Positions 14,201 to 25,225 of a stretch of 64,000 nt of DNA are shown piece after piece. The stretch is from Ciona savignyi. Its lineage: Eukaryota; Chordata; Ascidiacea; Phlebobranchia; Cionidae. The first letter of the stretch is position 1, and each line of letters starts with the position of its first letter. The notes under the pieces are model-generated. The model searched no databases. It was not told the DNA's origin and saw only the letters and a program-made list of their open reading frames with translations. Position numbers and translations under genes: made by a program. The stretch is from the NCBI GenBank assembly GCA_000149265.1, contig CH002892.1, positions 498,485 to 562,484 of the forward strand. The letters are read 5' to 3'.

Positions 14201-16270
14201 TGGACTAAATAGTCGTCAACAAGGCGTGTGTCTCTCTTCTGTTAGCACAAGTACTAATCATTAAGTATACATAGAAACCGTTGTACTACAGTACAATAAA
14301 ATCACATTGTGTAAGTGCTTACATGGGATTAGTGAATTACAAACTCATAAATAATGCAATAAATAGTGGGGACTGAGGTAAATGATGTAAATCCTACAAG
14401 AGTGCGGCGCGTGTCGGCGACGGTTTAATGTTCCGATCATGTTATTATTGTCCGAACACAGTCCGACTGTCTCATTACTAAGTGAAGATTTACATCAACC
14501 TTCTAAGCTCGCTCTCGGGTATTTGCATTGACCTCATTTCACTTGTGATGTCATTTGGCCAGACAATGCGATTGTTAGGTGGCATTGTCACCTCTATCTT
14601 CACGAGATGTTAGAAAACGACATTTAAATGTTAATAATTTCGCATCCAACTTAAATCATGATTGTTACACTTTGATACGTCAGCTATCAATCATTTTGGG
14701 AAACTTAGACAACGTCAGGGTTATTTGAAATTTGAAAGTCATTCTCCCAAACGAATTGAATGTGTGTTAAGTGACGCGTTTAATTATAATATACTAAGAA
14801 TTCAAGCCATTAGACGTTTTGACTCGTGCCATGTAATAAGTCTTTACTTCGTGCCATTGCGACACAGCTTATCAAGTATTGGATCACAACACAATCTCAT
14901 GTGAAAATGGCCATTGGTGTTTTACTGACTTCCTTTATAACACGAAGTTTAAGCATTGAAACATATAAACAGAAAAATCATTGTTTAAAAAATGAACTGA
15001 TCTGACAGTGGCAAGAATTTATATCATTTTTAAATGTAGACATATGCCAGAATCGACATTTTACTATACCTCTTAAAAACACCGTTTACCACAAAATAAA
15101 TGATGGCTCAACCAACCTGTATTTACAAATCAAGTTTGGCGTTACACTATTTCAGTTTTTATTGAATATTAAATCTTAAGATTATTTTGTTCATTTGTCA
15201 AAATTAAATATTAGTTTAGTTTATTTTTTGTTCCCACGGTGAAAACATGCAAAAGGACTTTAAAAAACAGAAGCGGTGTAAAAATGATAATTTTGAAATT
15301 TTAATTTGTATTTAATAAATCGCTTTTCTGAGATGGCAATTCCCAAACACGATTGCCATCAAGAACGGCTGCAAAAATGTATTCATATAGACAATCCTTA
15401 ACATTGTCAATTTCTGGAAGCAATTTAACCGCAGGGAAGTGTCTGTTCGATTGAAAAACCACAATTTTCCTCCACAAATTGCATCCTCTTCCTAAGCTCT
15501 AATTGAACGCCTCGTTCCATCAAATATTCGGAAGTTATTGAGGCTCAATTGCCCACCAATACCATTGTAATGCAATGAGAAATTTTCGCAAAGGGTTTCC
15601 CAAGCCAGTTGACTGGTAAATGAGCAATTATAGTGCATTTCCCCAATCCTTCCTGCCAATAACCAATTTGTTTTTAAAGGTTAAGCAGTGTGGAATTTCA
15701 CGTTGTATGTTGTTTGGTCCATTGCAACTGTCTTAAACAGGTAGTTTATTGCACGTAGTGATTCACTTTACCAGTGGGAGAAAGATGGTATCATGATCGA
15801 TATTCACCCAAGTCCTTGTAAAAATAGAACTTGACCTTTGTCAAGCTATCACACACAAACAAGCACCCATGCACGCACGTGCACACGCACGTACGCACGC
15901 AAAACACACACACACAGTCGTGATGGCTCTTGTAAACCCATCAACCCCATTAGAATGATTTCAAAGTATTAAACTTTGCTTGATAAACTATCTAATATTG
16001 CTTAATTGGTTATTTCTTTGACTTTTGTGAGATAATAAAAATGAACTTTTTGATTTACATTTAGAGTAACATATTTTTAGATTATTTTAAGATTAGGTTT
16101 TTTTTGTTAAAGGCGGAAAAAGGAGTTGATTGTTTTCGGTATTTGAATTAGTTAATTATCTTCCAATTTTTTCTACTCTTTAACAGAATTATCTTTTTAG
16201 TATTTTACATCCATGGCGCATTAATTTCAGTGAAAAAACTGGTAAATCACAAAAGTAAATCACAAAAGTA
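14201..16270. other. No gene recognised; contains a CA-rich microsatellite
   Basis: A low-complexity stretch of alternating CA/GCAC dinucleotides lies at about 15850-15916. No exon could be supported in the rest. Confidence 0.5.
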
Positions 16271-16274
16271 AATA

Positions 16275-16346
16275 GGTCCCGCCGAGATTTGAACTCGGAT
16301 TGCTGGATTCAAAGTCCAGAGTGATAACCGTTACACCACGGGGACC
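16275..16346 (-). tRNA. tRNA-Gln(TTG), one extra base next to the acceptor stem
   Basis: Read on the minus strand it begins GGTCCCCGTGGTGTAA, has box A (TGGTGTAACGGTTA), an anticodon arm CTGGA-CTTTGAA-TCCAG with anticodon TTG (reads CAA), and box B in CGAGTTCAAATCTCG, ending CGGGACC. Compared with the second copy at 16948-17018 it has one extra C between the acceptor stem and the D arm. Either the seventh acceptor pair is a C-C mismatch or there is a bulge. A TTTT terminator for RNA polymerase III lies within 15 bases downstream on the minus strand. It may be functional or a decaying copy. Confidence 0.85.
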
Positions 16347-16947
16347 GTTATACTGTAGACGCTTATTCTAATAACTAACATCAACATTAGAACACATGTT
16401 GACATTTTAACATAAACATAGCCCAGCGGCGCCAACTTGCGACGGGAATTTGAATAGACAAGTGTATTTAAATTAGCTTTATCCTTTACCATGATAAATT
16501 ACAAATAAATAAGTGTTTTTAAGTAAAGTTTAGCCAATTAAAAGGAAATGGGACAAAACTAGTTGATAATACACTCCGCGCTAAATGGAATGTTAGAATG
16601 AAACATATTTCCCCACAAATGGATAAACATGGGCAGCATAACTTACATTTGTATAATACGGTACTGAACTGTGCATATAAGGTGTAGGTGTTGTAGTAGG
16701 TACGTGGTATTACTTAACAGTATTTTAATTTAGTACCTTTAATTAGAAACCCATGTGAATAAAAACCGGCGTTATATTATATTGTAAATCTATAGTGTAA
16801 ATTCGTATAGATAATGGGTGCTGTATTTAAAGGTTGCAAAATTTTGAAAAGCAATGCGCGATTTGACAAATACACATTTCCATATCTATATAGGAGTAAA
16901 ACATGTGATAATAAAATAGTAACAAAAAATTGTTTAAAAAGAAAACA

Positions 16948-17018
16948 GGTCCTGCCGAGATTTGAACTCGGATTGCTGGATTCAAAGTCCAGAGTGATAA
17001 CCGTTACACCACAGGACC
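16948..17018 (-). tRNA. tRNA-Gln(TTG)
   Basis: On the minus strand a perfect 7-bp acceptor stem (GGTCCTG with CAGGACC) encloses a standard D arm, an anticodon stem CTGGA/TCCAG with loop CTTTGAA (anticodon TTG), and a T arm CCGAG-TTCAAAT-CTCGG. No intron is present and the 3' CCA is not encoded, as usual in eukaryotes. A TTTT stretch a few bases downstream is the expected Pol III terminator. It lies about 600 bp from its near-identical partner, so the pair looks like a local duplication. Confidence 0.96.
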
Positions 17019-17048
17019 GCCGCATAGTTTCTAATCGAAAGAACGTAT

Positions 17049-18140
17049 TTAAACATCGCTACAATAAAATAGACATTTACATTCTATCAAAACGGATTTT
17101 ACAATGCACTTTGCTATTATAGAGTAATATAATAAATGGAGTTTATTATTATTGTTATTAATAATTTTAACATATACTATTGTTAATATCAATAACCACA
17201 ACTCACAACTCAACATACAGTTACTCAAAACCATAAGTCAGGCTGCAAAGAATTGCATTGTGTTAATATGTGGTATAATTGACATGTAAAATAACCGTGC
17301 AATAAGCGAATAATCACTGGGACATATGGTTGGACTGGTATTATTGTATCCGGACAACGGTAATTGCAGCCTTTTGACGTATAATTATTTGACAAGTAAC
17401 ACTAATCAAAGCACATTTAAATGGTTGCATGGCCAATGGGCTTACTCAGTAATATCTCTAAAATACAGTAACCACGTCATCTAAATTTCGGAAATTTTTA
17501 ACCAATGGCTTTTAATCTGTTTAAACCACCGTATCAAAGTAACTGCTTAGCGACATCGCATAAAACATATATCAATTTGTGTAAGTTATACACGCTACAC
17601 AGCAAACGCATTCAAGAGTTAAACGACAATACGAAACATATTATTAATGTTAAGGCAAACTTGTAAATTCTACCAGCACATATTTGTCGGATTAAATAGT
17701 ATAAGTGGCCTTCCACGATAGCAAAAATATCCGTATCCTGTTCAATACGAACCAAGAAATGCTTGATGAAGTTAAGAATGAGATTTTCAGAACGTATTTT
17801 GTGAGATACGGGCGCCTTTTTGTGAATATTAAATACTGATAGTGGGGCAGATGCAGCTAATGCTTGACAATAAACCATTTTAAATTGTGCAGGCTTCAGC
17901 TTAATGCGACTTGTTGTTCTATTTTGAACAAAGACTAAAACGATTGACTAAGATATTGTGAACTGGTGCTCGCATATGAGCATTGAACTCCTGCATTGTA
18001 ACCTTGAATCTGCGGAATCAAATGGCTTTTGCACCCAATGGCGGTGAATTACGTTTGAATTATATCGCGGTCATGAAATCGCCCAGAGTACTAAGGTGGG
18101 CTGCGTGTGCTGACAATAGGTGCAATGCACGGGACAATAG
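17049..18140. other. Intergenic; one unexplained open frame
   Basis: An 88-codon frame at 17612-17878 (-) has an ATG and no stops in AT-rich DNA. It shows no recognised domain, no flanking splice signals that I trust and no signal peptide. I do not call it a gene. Confidence 0.4.
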
Positions 18141-18150
18141 GTACCGAACG

Positions 18151-18160
18151 TATATAAAGA
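18151..18160 (+). promoter_or_regulatory. TATA box of the CAP-domain gene
   Basis: TATATAAAG lies about 40 bases upstream of the chosen ATG at 18194, a fitting distance for a short 5' UTR. It is the only strong TATA match just upstream of the signal-peptide exon. Confidence 0.6.
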
Positions 18161-18193
18161 ACGAACTCCATCAAGAATCTAACATAGCTCGCC

Positions 18194-19712
18194 ATGTTGC
18201 TTTACAATTCTATCGTGATTTGCTGCTTCGTCTGCCTATTTCCTCGGGATGTGCTGTCAAAGGCCATATCTCCAGCTGGTAAGTATATGTTGCTGTGTGT
18301 ATTCACAATGGCTGATCTATGTGTTTAGATCGTATGCGGAGAGGGGTGGACAGCTTGATTGAATCAATTACGTTGACCGATGAAGAGAAGACTTACATTG
18401 TGACGCAGCACAATGACTACAGGAAACTGCAAGGAGCATCTGATATGCTACGTGTAACTTGGGATTATGATCTGGCGAATTTCGCCAAAAACTACGTAAG
18501 GTATGACATCATATATAATGACGTTTGTGTTGCAATTAAACTTGACCTTTCGCAAGGAATTGCGAGTTTCAGCACAGCGTGCACACGAGTGTGGGGAGTT
18601 TTTCCACGGTTGGTGAAAATCTTGGGGTGTCTTACACAACTTCGACGCTTTACGATCGCAGTTTCATCAAATCGACGACTAATGCTTGGTATAACGAGGT
18701 AATGTCGTTCACACATGTCGGGCTATATCGTATAAACCTCATCTTTGTTTAGATCTCCGCTTACAACTATGAAAACTCGACATGTCAAGCGAGTAGTGTG
18801 TGTGGCCACTACACCCAAGTGGTCTGGGCTTCAACGTATAAGATTGGTTGTGGTGCTGCATTTTGTAGTTCAAGGTGACGTTTTATGATTGTTTATTAAG
18901 GCATATGGCGAATATAACTTTTAACATCGCTGGTGTTGGCGGATGATAATCGAATGACCACTAACAAATTATACGGCGATAACCCCGCTGTTACATAAAT
19001 CCTATAAATGCGATTTTCCCACTATAGCCACAATGGATATGATTTATCTATTCAATATACTTAATTTCCCACCCGACGGTTTGCACTTTTAAACGGTTTG
19101 ATATTCCACAGCGTCTACCACCATTCCCTGTTAGTGTCGTGCAACTATGGACCAGCTGGCAAGTATGTTCACCGTCTGTTGTAATTTCTATCAAATCTCC
19201 ACTAATGGTTAAATTTTAAACGCAGTATTTTGAGCAACACACTCGGTCGGGTCGGACAACCGTTCAAAAAAGGCATTGGGTGCTCAGCCTGTCCGGCGGG
19301 AGATAATTGTGCAAGCGGACTCTGCGCCAACTCTGTTAGAGATCGGGATCAATCTACTTCAACAAGTTCATCAACTGCAACTAGTCAACCCTTTTCAACA
19401 AGTCCTTCAACTAATCAATCCTTTTCAACAAGTCCTTCAACTAATCAACCCTTTTCAACAAGTCCTTCAACTAGTCAACCCTTTTCAACAAGTCCTTCAA
19501 CTAATCAACCCTTTTCAACAAGTCCTTCAACTAATCAACCCTTTTCAACAAGTCCTTCAACTAGTCAACCCTTTTCAACAAGTCCTTCAACTAGTCAACC
19601 CTTTTCAACAAGTCCTTCAACTAGTCAACCCTTTTCAACAAGTCCTTCAACTAGTCAACCCTTTTCAACAAGTCCTTCAACTTCTACAAACCTGTCCACC
19701 AAAAAAGGTTGA
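18194..19712 (+). CDS. Secreted CAP/SCP-domain protein with a Ser/Thr-rich repeat tail
   Basis: Six exons join in frame: 18194-18278, 18329-18495, 18573-18698, 18753-18874, 19112-19162 and 19226-19712, giving 345 residues. Exon 1 encodes a signal peptide ([16 protein letters not shown]). Exons 2 to 5 form a CAP domain. It has the helix motif HNDYRK, the VGENLG stretch with TNAWYNE, the family signature GHYTQVVWA, and CNYGPAGN at the end. Exon 6 adds a small cysteine cluster ([15 protein letters not shown]) like the hinge of CRISP-type proteins, then about ten copies of a [20 protein letters not shown] repeat, likely O-glycosylated. Every intron phase matches. CAP proteins act outside the cell in binding or defence roles; the partner cannot be read here. 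Two open stretches downstream (19766-19838 and 19917-19991) may be alternative C-terminal exons. Confidence 0.9.
19379..19683 (+). repeat. 30-bp coding minisatellite in the CAP gene
   Basis: About ten head-to-tail 30-bp units start with CTTTTCAACAAGTCCTTCAA and end CTAATCAACC or CTAGTCAACC. Most copies differ only at the AAT/AGT (Asn/Ser) codon, so the array is freshly homogenised. The period is a multiple of three, and copy-number change keeps the frame. Confidence 0.97.
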
Positions 19713-19765
19713 TAAAATATACAAACCACCTTAACTTACTGACCAGTTGTTGCCCCATTATCCAG

Positions 19766-19991
19766 GCAATCCCGAGATGATGAGACCGAATCTACAACAA
19801 GAACCCCGTTTTATCAAAAAGATAAAGAAAGTTATACAGTAAGTTCTAATGAAAAAATGTTAATACTAAATATAGACTTTGATAAATTAGCGTTTTGTCA
19901 AAACTTCCGTTTACAGGAGAGTTGTCAATTTGTTGAAAAAGTTGTTCGGGTACTTGGACGAGGTCGAATAAACAACTGGAACTTGTGTTAA
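19766..19991 (+). other. Possible extra 3' exons of the CAP gene
   Basis: An acceptor-like TTATCCAG at 19765 precedes an open stretch ending at a strong GTAAGT donor (19839). A second acceptor (CGTTTACAG) opens a further 25-codon frame that stops at 19991. The two stretches join in phase 0. The link back to the repeat exon is unclear, because the main frame already stops at 19710-19712 and no consensus donor precedes that stop. Confidence 0.3.
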
Positions 19992-20779
19992 ATCGCTCTG
20001 TACATATTGATGTGTGTCCCAGGAAATATAAGAACACAAAATTCTTTGTCAAAGTTATTGCTGTCGTTATTTGCGTGGGGGAAAATAAATAAAAAAATAA
20101 CTCTTCAGCGACTCCTATCCACCATTACCAACCAGGCCTACTCTAAACCGGAAATCGACCTAAATTTACCGAATCGGTTTAAAACTTTAATCATTGTTAG
20201 ATATGCTAATATATTTATGCAGACATTGACATTTTGGGTGACAAATTTGGCCAGGGCTTCGCCGTCTTTGGGGAAAAGGATAAGAAAAGTGAGAAAAACA
20301 CAGCAAATTAACAAAAAAAACGTGCATCCAGGATAATTATAGGGAAGTAATTAACAGTGTTACCAAAAATTGTAAATATTCCTTAAAAATGTGATTTTAG
20401 GGCAACACGGGAAAAGGGATAAAAATATACTCAAGCCTATTTACTTTTATGAAGAACTAACAAATACACATGTGGTGGTCCAAGCAAGGGGAATATCTAA
20501 ATCACCTGTAAATATTCTGCTTTCTTGAGTTCTAACCAATATGTTAATCCGCGGGTTCTATTTGCTATTTAGCAGTAAAGTAATCTTGCTTTATTCAAAT
20601 ATTACAAAATATGTTTATAATTTACAAAATGTATTCTGGATTAAATAAATGTTTATATACATGACACACAAATGTGGACATACAACGTCACGATATGGAA
20701 ATAAACAAGAATTAAGTCATTTAATACAAATGGTCGTTGTTCATGGCCCATAATTTATGCAGTTTTTTTTTTGTTTTTT

Positions 20780-20885
20780 TTTGCTGGGTTAAGTTTCAAA
20801 CCCATGATGGGCTCGTCCCTTACATTGTTTTTTTTTATAATGTTGGTATATGTATCGGTCGCGTTAACCATTCGGCCATACGACC
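20780..20885 (-). mobile_element. SINE head fragment abutting the lectin 3' exon
   Basis: On the minus strand it reads TGGCCGAATGGTTAACGCGA, then CCGATACATATACC, a spacer, and the box B-like GGGTTTGAAACTT. The head resembles a tRNA-Ser start (box A type TGGCCGAATGGTTA). It ends about 14 bases beyond the in-frame stop of the neighbouring lectin exon. Confidence 0.75.
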
Positions 20886-20898
20886 GTACCCAAATTCT

Positions 20899-23327
20899 TC
20901 AGGTGAGTTTCATGGCACACATATCGACCACAGTTCCCTCTAGCGGATTCCAGTTCAACAGACCGGTATTGAGGTTGGATGGCTCGGGGAAGAATGAGCC
21001 CAATATCGCAGTGTTTGCGGACCATGATTTGGGAAATCCATTGGACCATATCTCGTGTTCCGTGGCGTTGACCCCTGGTTGACCCGAGCTGAGGGTTACA
21101 GCGCCACTCTGCGGTTGAAAAGTTGTTAAAATAGAATTGGGTGAATGGGGTTTTATTCTTGTGGGTTACAGGAGCAATTTCATGGGGTAACATGGGTTAT
21201 AGCTAGGTGTTAAACTTGGGAGATATTTTACTCAATATTTCATTTTGGTTCAAACAATGTCTAATTGTTAACGACCATACAGACCAGCATTTGCGCGGTT
21301 TCGAACCCAAAACCTCTTCGTTCGCAGTCTTCAAATGCTTAAAAAATAAGCGAAGCATTTTCAGGTATTATACGTGCAGATACACAATAATGGCATTTGG
21401 GCGATGAATGTCCAATAAAATAATCAACAGTCATTTAATTGTTTTTATACATCATGGAAACTATCAAAACAAAGACGTTCTTAATCCACTAGTTTCAGGC
21501 TGCGCTCAGTGCTTGCGCAAGAGCACCACCTACTAGCTAGCGACCAGTTTTGATACTGTAACCATTCGGTTGGAAACATACAAGCTTTGGTCGGACTGGC
21601 ATCGGCCACTGTATTCGTTTTTTACTAAAAATATAAATAGTTTAAAAGGAATTCTTAGGATTCCAGAACCAGCCAATCCACCAACCATTTGGTTGTAATC
21701 TATTCCAAACCAAACTTGCACGAAGGTTGAGTCAGTCAATACCGTGTTGATGTACGCGCGGACCGCGTCATACATTTGCAAATCCACAATATCGACCAAC
21801 GAACCATCACCGATCTGTTTGCATGTCTCCGCGGCTTGGCTTTGGGACCGATGGTGCTGTTTGCTTGGTTCAGGCATCCAAATATACAGATCGTTGTAAG
21901 TTATCCCGATAGCTGTAAGGAGGGATTCGGGTTCAATACTTTGTAGTGTAAAGCGTTGGATAAAGGTTGTAAGATCAAAACTAGGTTACTACCAGTCGGT
22001 TGTGTTCTTGGGTAGTGCATTTAACGGACATTGACTAAAACTTGTGGAATGATGGGTTCTACTAAATTAAAGCAACGTGTCTAGCATACACAACACACTG
22101 CAAGTACTAGTAACCGGGCAGTGATTATTGAATTAACGCGTTAATACCTCAATGCCCAGTTTGATAGACAGACTATCTGTGTGATTACCATCGTTTTCCC
22201 ATTCACAGTGATAACACATATACTACACCTGAAGCAAACGACCAATCGACTTTGATCGTCGTATTCCATCCTGTGTTTTGATCCAATCGAATCAGATCAA
22301 TTATAAAGCTCGCTTGTAGGATATGCAAGACGTTGGTGTCGAATTGATGGGGGAGGGATTGGTCTGTGGTGGTCGCCAGTGCTAGCACATATGCAGGAGG
22401 GGAAGACAAACATACTCGATGACGGATGTTTATTTGTTTGGAGGGATTGGTTGAGTGTGAGTGGAACTGTAAGGAACCTTTTCGAAATACCGGTTGTCCT
22501 GGGAACGAAGTAGTAATGTTGTAAGGTTTGTGGGATGATCTAATTTCACATAACCAGAAGGATATTACCAGGTCGTCCAAATTAAAAGTCATGTCTGATT
22601 ATCCACACAATGTAATAAGCTCCAGCAACTCGACTGCCGACATAAGCCGCATTACTGCGCAACTGAGCAAACCACTTTGAATTGCTCCAAACCAGTTGTA
22701 TCTGATGAGTCGTAGAAATTAAAAGTTTTTAATATCCACATATACTATAAAAGATTCAAAAACTTGACTGTGGGCATGAGGTGTCTTACGATACCCGTGG
22801 ATAAAGCCTGGCTTACCACCCACGAGGATATAAATGAACCAACCATCCAAATACTGTAATAGCTCCAGCAACTCGACTGTGGGCATGAGGTGTCTTACGA
22901 TACCCATGGATAAAGCCTGACTTCCCACCCACGAAGGATATAAAAGAACAAACCATTCCACACACTGTAATAGCTCCAGCAACTCGACGCTGTGTGCATC
23001 GAGCGTGTCTCTACGATACTCCGTGAATCATAAAGCCTGGCTTTCCACCCACGAGGATATAAATTAACCAACCATCAACATACTGTAATAGCTCCAGCTA
23101 CTCGACTGTGGACATGAGGTGTCTTACGATACCCGTGGATAAAGCCTGGCTTCCCACCGACGATGATAAAAAAGAACCAACCATCCACACACTGCAATAA
23201 CTCCAGCAACTCGACTGTGGATCATGGGATTTCTAACAAACGGAAATACGATTCTTACAATCAACTCACCAGATATGACGTTGAAACTGCAGAGGATAGC
23301 TACAAAGCAAATAAGGTTCATGGTCAT
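20899..23327 (-). CDS. Secreted lectin-like protein: H-type-lectin-like plus C-type lectin domain
   Basis: Four exons join in frame on the minus strand: 23327-23270, 22594-22229, 21912-21686 and 21108-20899, giving 286 residues. Exon 1 encodes a signal peptide (MNLICFVAILCSFNVIS) and ends at a GTGAGT donor. Exon 2 carries a stretch resembling the H-type lectin fold (SSPPAYVLALATTTD, then ASFIIDLIRLDQN and TTIKVDWSFA). Exons 3 and 4 resemble a C-type lectin domain: AAETCKQIGDGSLVDIVD, VWFGIDYN, then EIWSNGFPKSW and FFPEPSN. Phases are 1, 1 and 0. The exon 3 donor (GTTGGT) is weak. The final strand of the domain is in doubt: the frame reads DMCAMKLT and stops, while a +2 frame encodes NCGRYVCHE, the usual ending. 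It could be truncated, frameshifted, or continued by an exon I missed. Expected role: extracellular carbohydrate binding. Confidence 0.62.
21955..22215 (+). mobile_element. Diverged SINE in a lectin intron
   Basis: It contains CAGTCGGTTGTGTTCTTGGG, ATGGGTTCTACTAAATTAAA and ACACAACACACTGCAA, with the distal tail decayed. It lies between lectin exons 2 and 3. Confidence 0.7.
22610..23235 (-). repeat. About 110-bp tandem repeat derived from the SINE tail
   Basis: Five units, with spacings of 109, 111, 118 and 109 bp, repeat CTCCAGCAACTCGACTGTGG, GCATGAGGTGTCTTACGATA and CCCGTGGATAAAGCCTGGCT (plus-strand reading). The core matches the SINE tail (CTCCGGTAACCCGACGGTGG, GCGCGAGGTGATCTGACGAT) with about one difference in four or five. 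The array fills intron 1 of the lectin gene. Confidence 0.85.
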
Positions 23328-24051
23328 CCAAATCTCACAATTATATATACATTCCTTAACTTGTTGTCGCTATTACCGCACACTTGAAGGTTATTCACGA
23401 TTATTGGATGATAACTCAGAAGGTTTCGACGACTTATTAGTTATCTGTGCTCAAAGTCAAGTGTTGTGCGTTGCTGATATTTTGTTTCTCCCACCGTCGG
23501 GCTTACACATTGCAATATAGCTCCGTTTTTAGGTCGAGGTGTTTTGACTATTACATACGAGGTAACGTTACTTACGTTAATCCAATCACGGCAATGATAC
23601 ACATGGATGGATATCTTATCAAACTGCCTCAGATTAAATGTTTTTGGAAATCTTTCTTTTACACAAATTAAACTTTTCATTGATGACCTGTGCCAACCTC
23701 GCAAAACCTACTTGGTTTTCTTGTTTACTTGATAAAACTTATATATATGTTCTTTAACTACTCTTTTTTTGACTTAAATTGGGTGTTCAAAACTTGCACG
23801 ACTTAATGTGACCAAGCCACCAACAAGTAATGCAACCGAACAACATTGTTATGAAAAAAATGTTTCGACGGATTTTTTTCTCGAATTTCAACAACAATAA
23901 GAATCCGGGCAATAGCAAAGTGGAGTAATGTTTTGTGACGTATTAAAAAATAAAACATCAGTTCCACGAAGATATATTTAGCATGTTCGAATGCGGACGT
24001 CATAATATGTGGGCTTGTGCGTCACATCCGTTACTACATTAGCAACATGTC

Positions 24052-24230
24052 CGACCGAATAGTTTGGTGGGTTAGTGGCCTTTCGGTCGAAGGGTTGTAG
24101 GGTCGAAACTGGTAGCTAGCTAGTTGGCTGGGTCCATCGTTAAGGTACTTAGCAGTTATCGCTCGAAACCAATGAAACGATGGTTTACTTTAAATAAAAG
24201 GATGTCCCAATCATACACAGCACTTTACGT
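24052..24230 (+). mobile_element. Diverged SINE
   Basis: TAGTTTGGTGGGTTAGTGGC, AAGGGTTGTAGGGTCGAAAC and TAGCTAGTTGG follow the SINE body order. The tail is decayed to CATACACAGCACTTTACG. Confidence 0.65.
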
Positions 24231-24302
24231 CGAAAACGGTCAAAGTATGGCTGAAAGTTTTGTTAGCTAGCTTCACCCTGGAAATTGCCTGTGTAAGAAC
24301 CC

Positions 24303-24655
24303 AAAAATACACCTCGCATACACACAGTCGAGCAAAGTAATACACCTCGGGCACACAGTCGAGCACAGTAATACACCCCATGCCCACAGTTGAGCACAGT
24401 AATACACCTCATGCACACAGTCGAGCACAGTAATACACCTCATGCCCACAATCGAGCACAGTAATACACCTTATGCTCACAGTCGAGCACAGTAATACAC
24501 CTCATGCCCACAGTCGAGCACAGTAATACACCTCATGCACACAGTCGAGCACAGTAATACACCTCATGCACACAGTCGAGCACAGTAATACACCTCATAC
24601 ACACAGTCGAGCAAAGTAATACACCTCGGACACACAGTCGAGCACAGTCTCACAA
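24303..24655. repeat. 31-bp minisatellite, about 11 copies
   Basis: The head-to-tail unit is ACACCTCATGCACACAGTCG followed by AGCACAGTAAT. Variants change a few bases (CTCGGGC, CTTATGC). The first two and last two units share the same variants (AGCAAAGTAAT, then CTCGG). Read on the minus strand the unit core is CTCGACTGTGGGCATGAGGTGT, the same core as the 110-bp array 1 kb to the left. Confidence 0.95.
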
Positions 24656-25130
24656 GTGCACGGTTATTATAATACTTTATATATGATGCAAAATTAAACG
24701 AAATAAGGCCTTGAATGAGATTATAGGCGCGACTACTACTTAACGGCATAAGAGAAGGCTTGGCCCTGAAAAGTTGATTCATAGCAGAAAGTGATACTGA
24801 AGTTATTGCTGTAAGTTGTGTATGATTAAATTGTAGTTAGAATTGCTTTGCTCAATCCACTAGACTAAACTATTCGTTTGCGAAAGTTGTCTTGTCCAAT
24901 GATATAATGGAATCACCTCCACATATCAGAGAACGGCAGAGAGCTGGCAGAGAACGGATCTATGAATCCAACGGCCATGCTTTTGTTGGTTAATTATTAT
25001 TCTGAAAAACACTTTTAGTTTAGTTAATTCATGTTATGCCCAAATATTTAAAACGGCAAACGGATTAAATAACTTTAGGAAAGACAAACGACCGGGAACG
25101 CCAAACTACAAATAGCGCAGATATAATGGG

Positions 25131-25170
25131 TTCGTGTGGCCGAATGGTTAAACGCGACCGATACATATAC
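25131..25170 (+). mobile_element. SINE head fragment
   Basis: TTCGTGTGGCCGAATGGTTA followed by AACGCGACCGATACATATAC is the tRNA-Ser-like head of the family. Confidence 0.7.
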
Positions 25171-25225
25171 ATCTTTCCTTGCTATCATTTTTCATATTAA
25201 TTCGGTTAGGATGGGACATCATCTC

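Noticed and set aside
19276..19734. 152-codon frame over the CAP repeat ([10 protein letters not shown] units)
   Set aside because: It is the +1 frame of the 30-bp repeat. The real frame continues the CAP domain and its cysteine cluster with correct intron phases.
24303..24655. CRISPR-like array
   Set aside because: The 31-bp units are contiguous without spacers, in a eukaryotic setting; it is a minisatellite.
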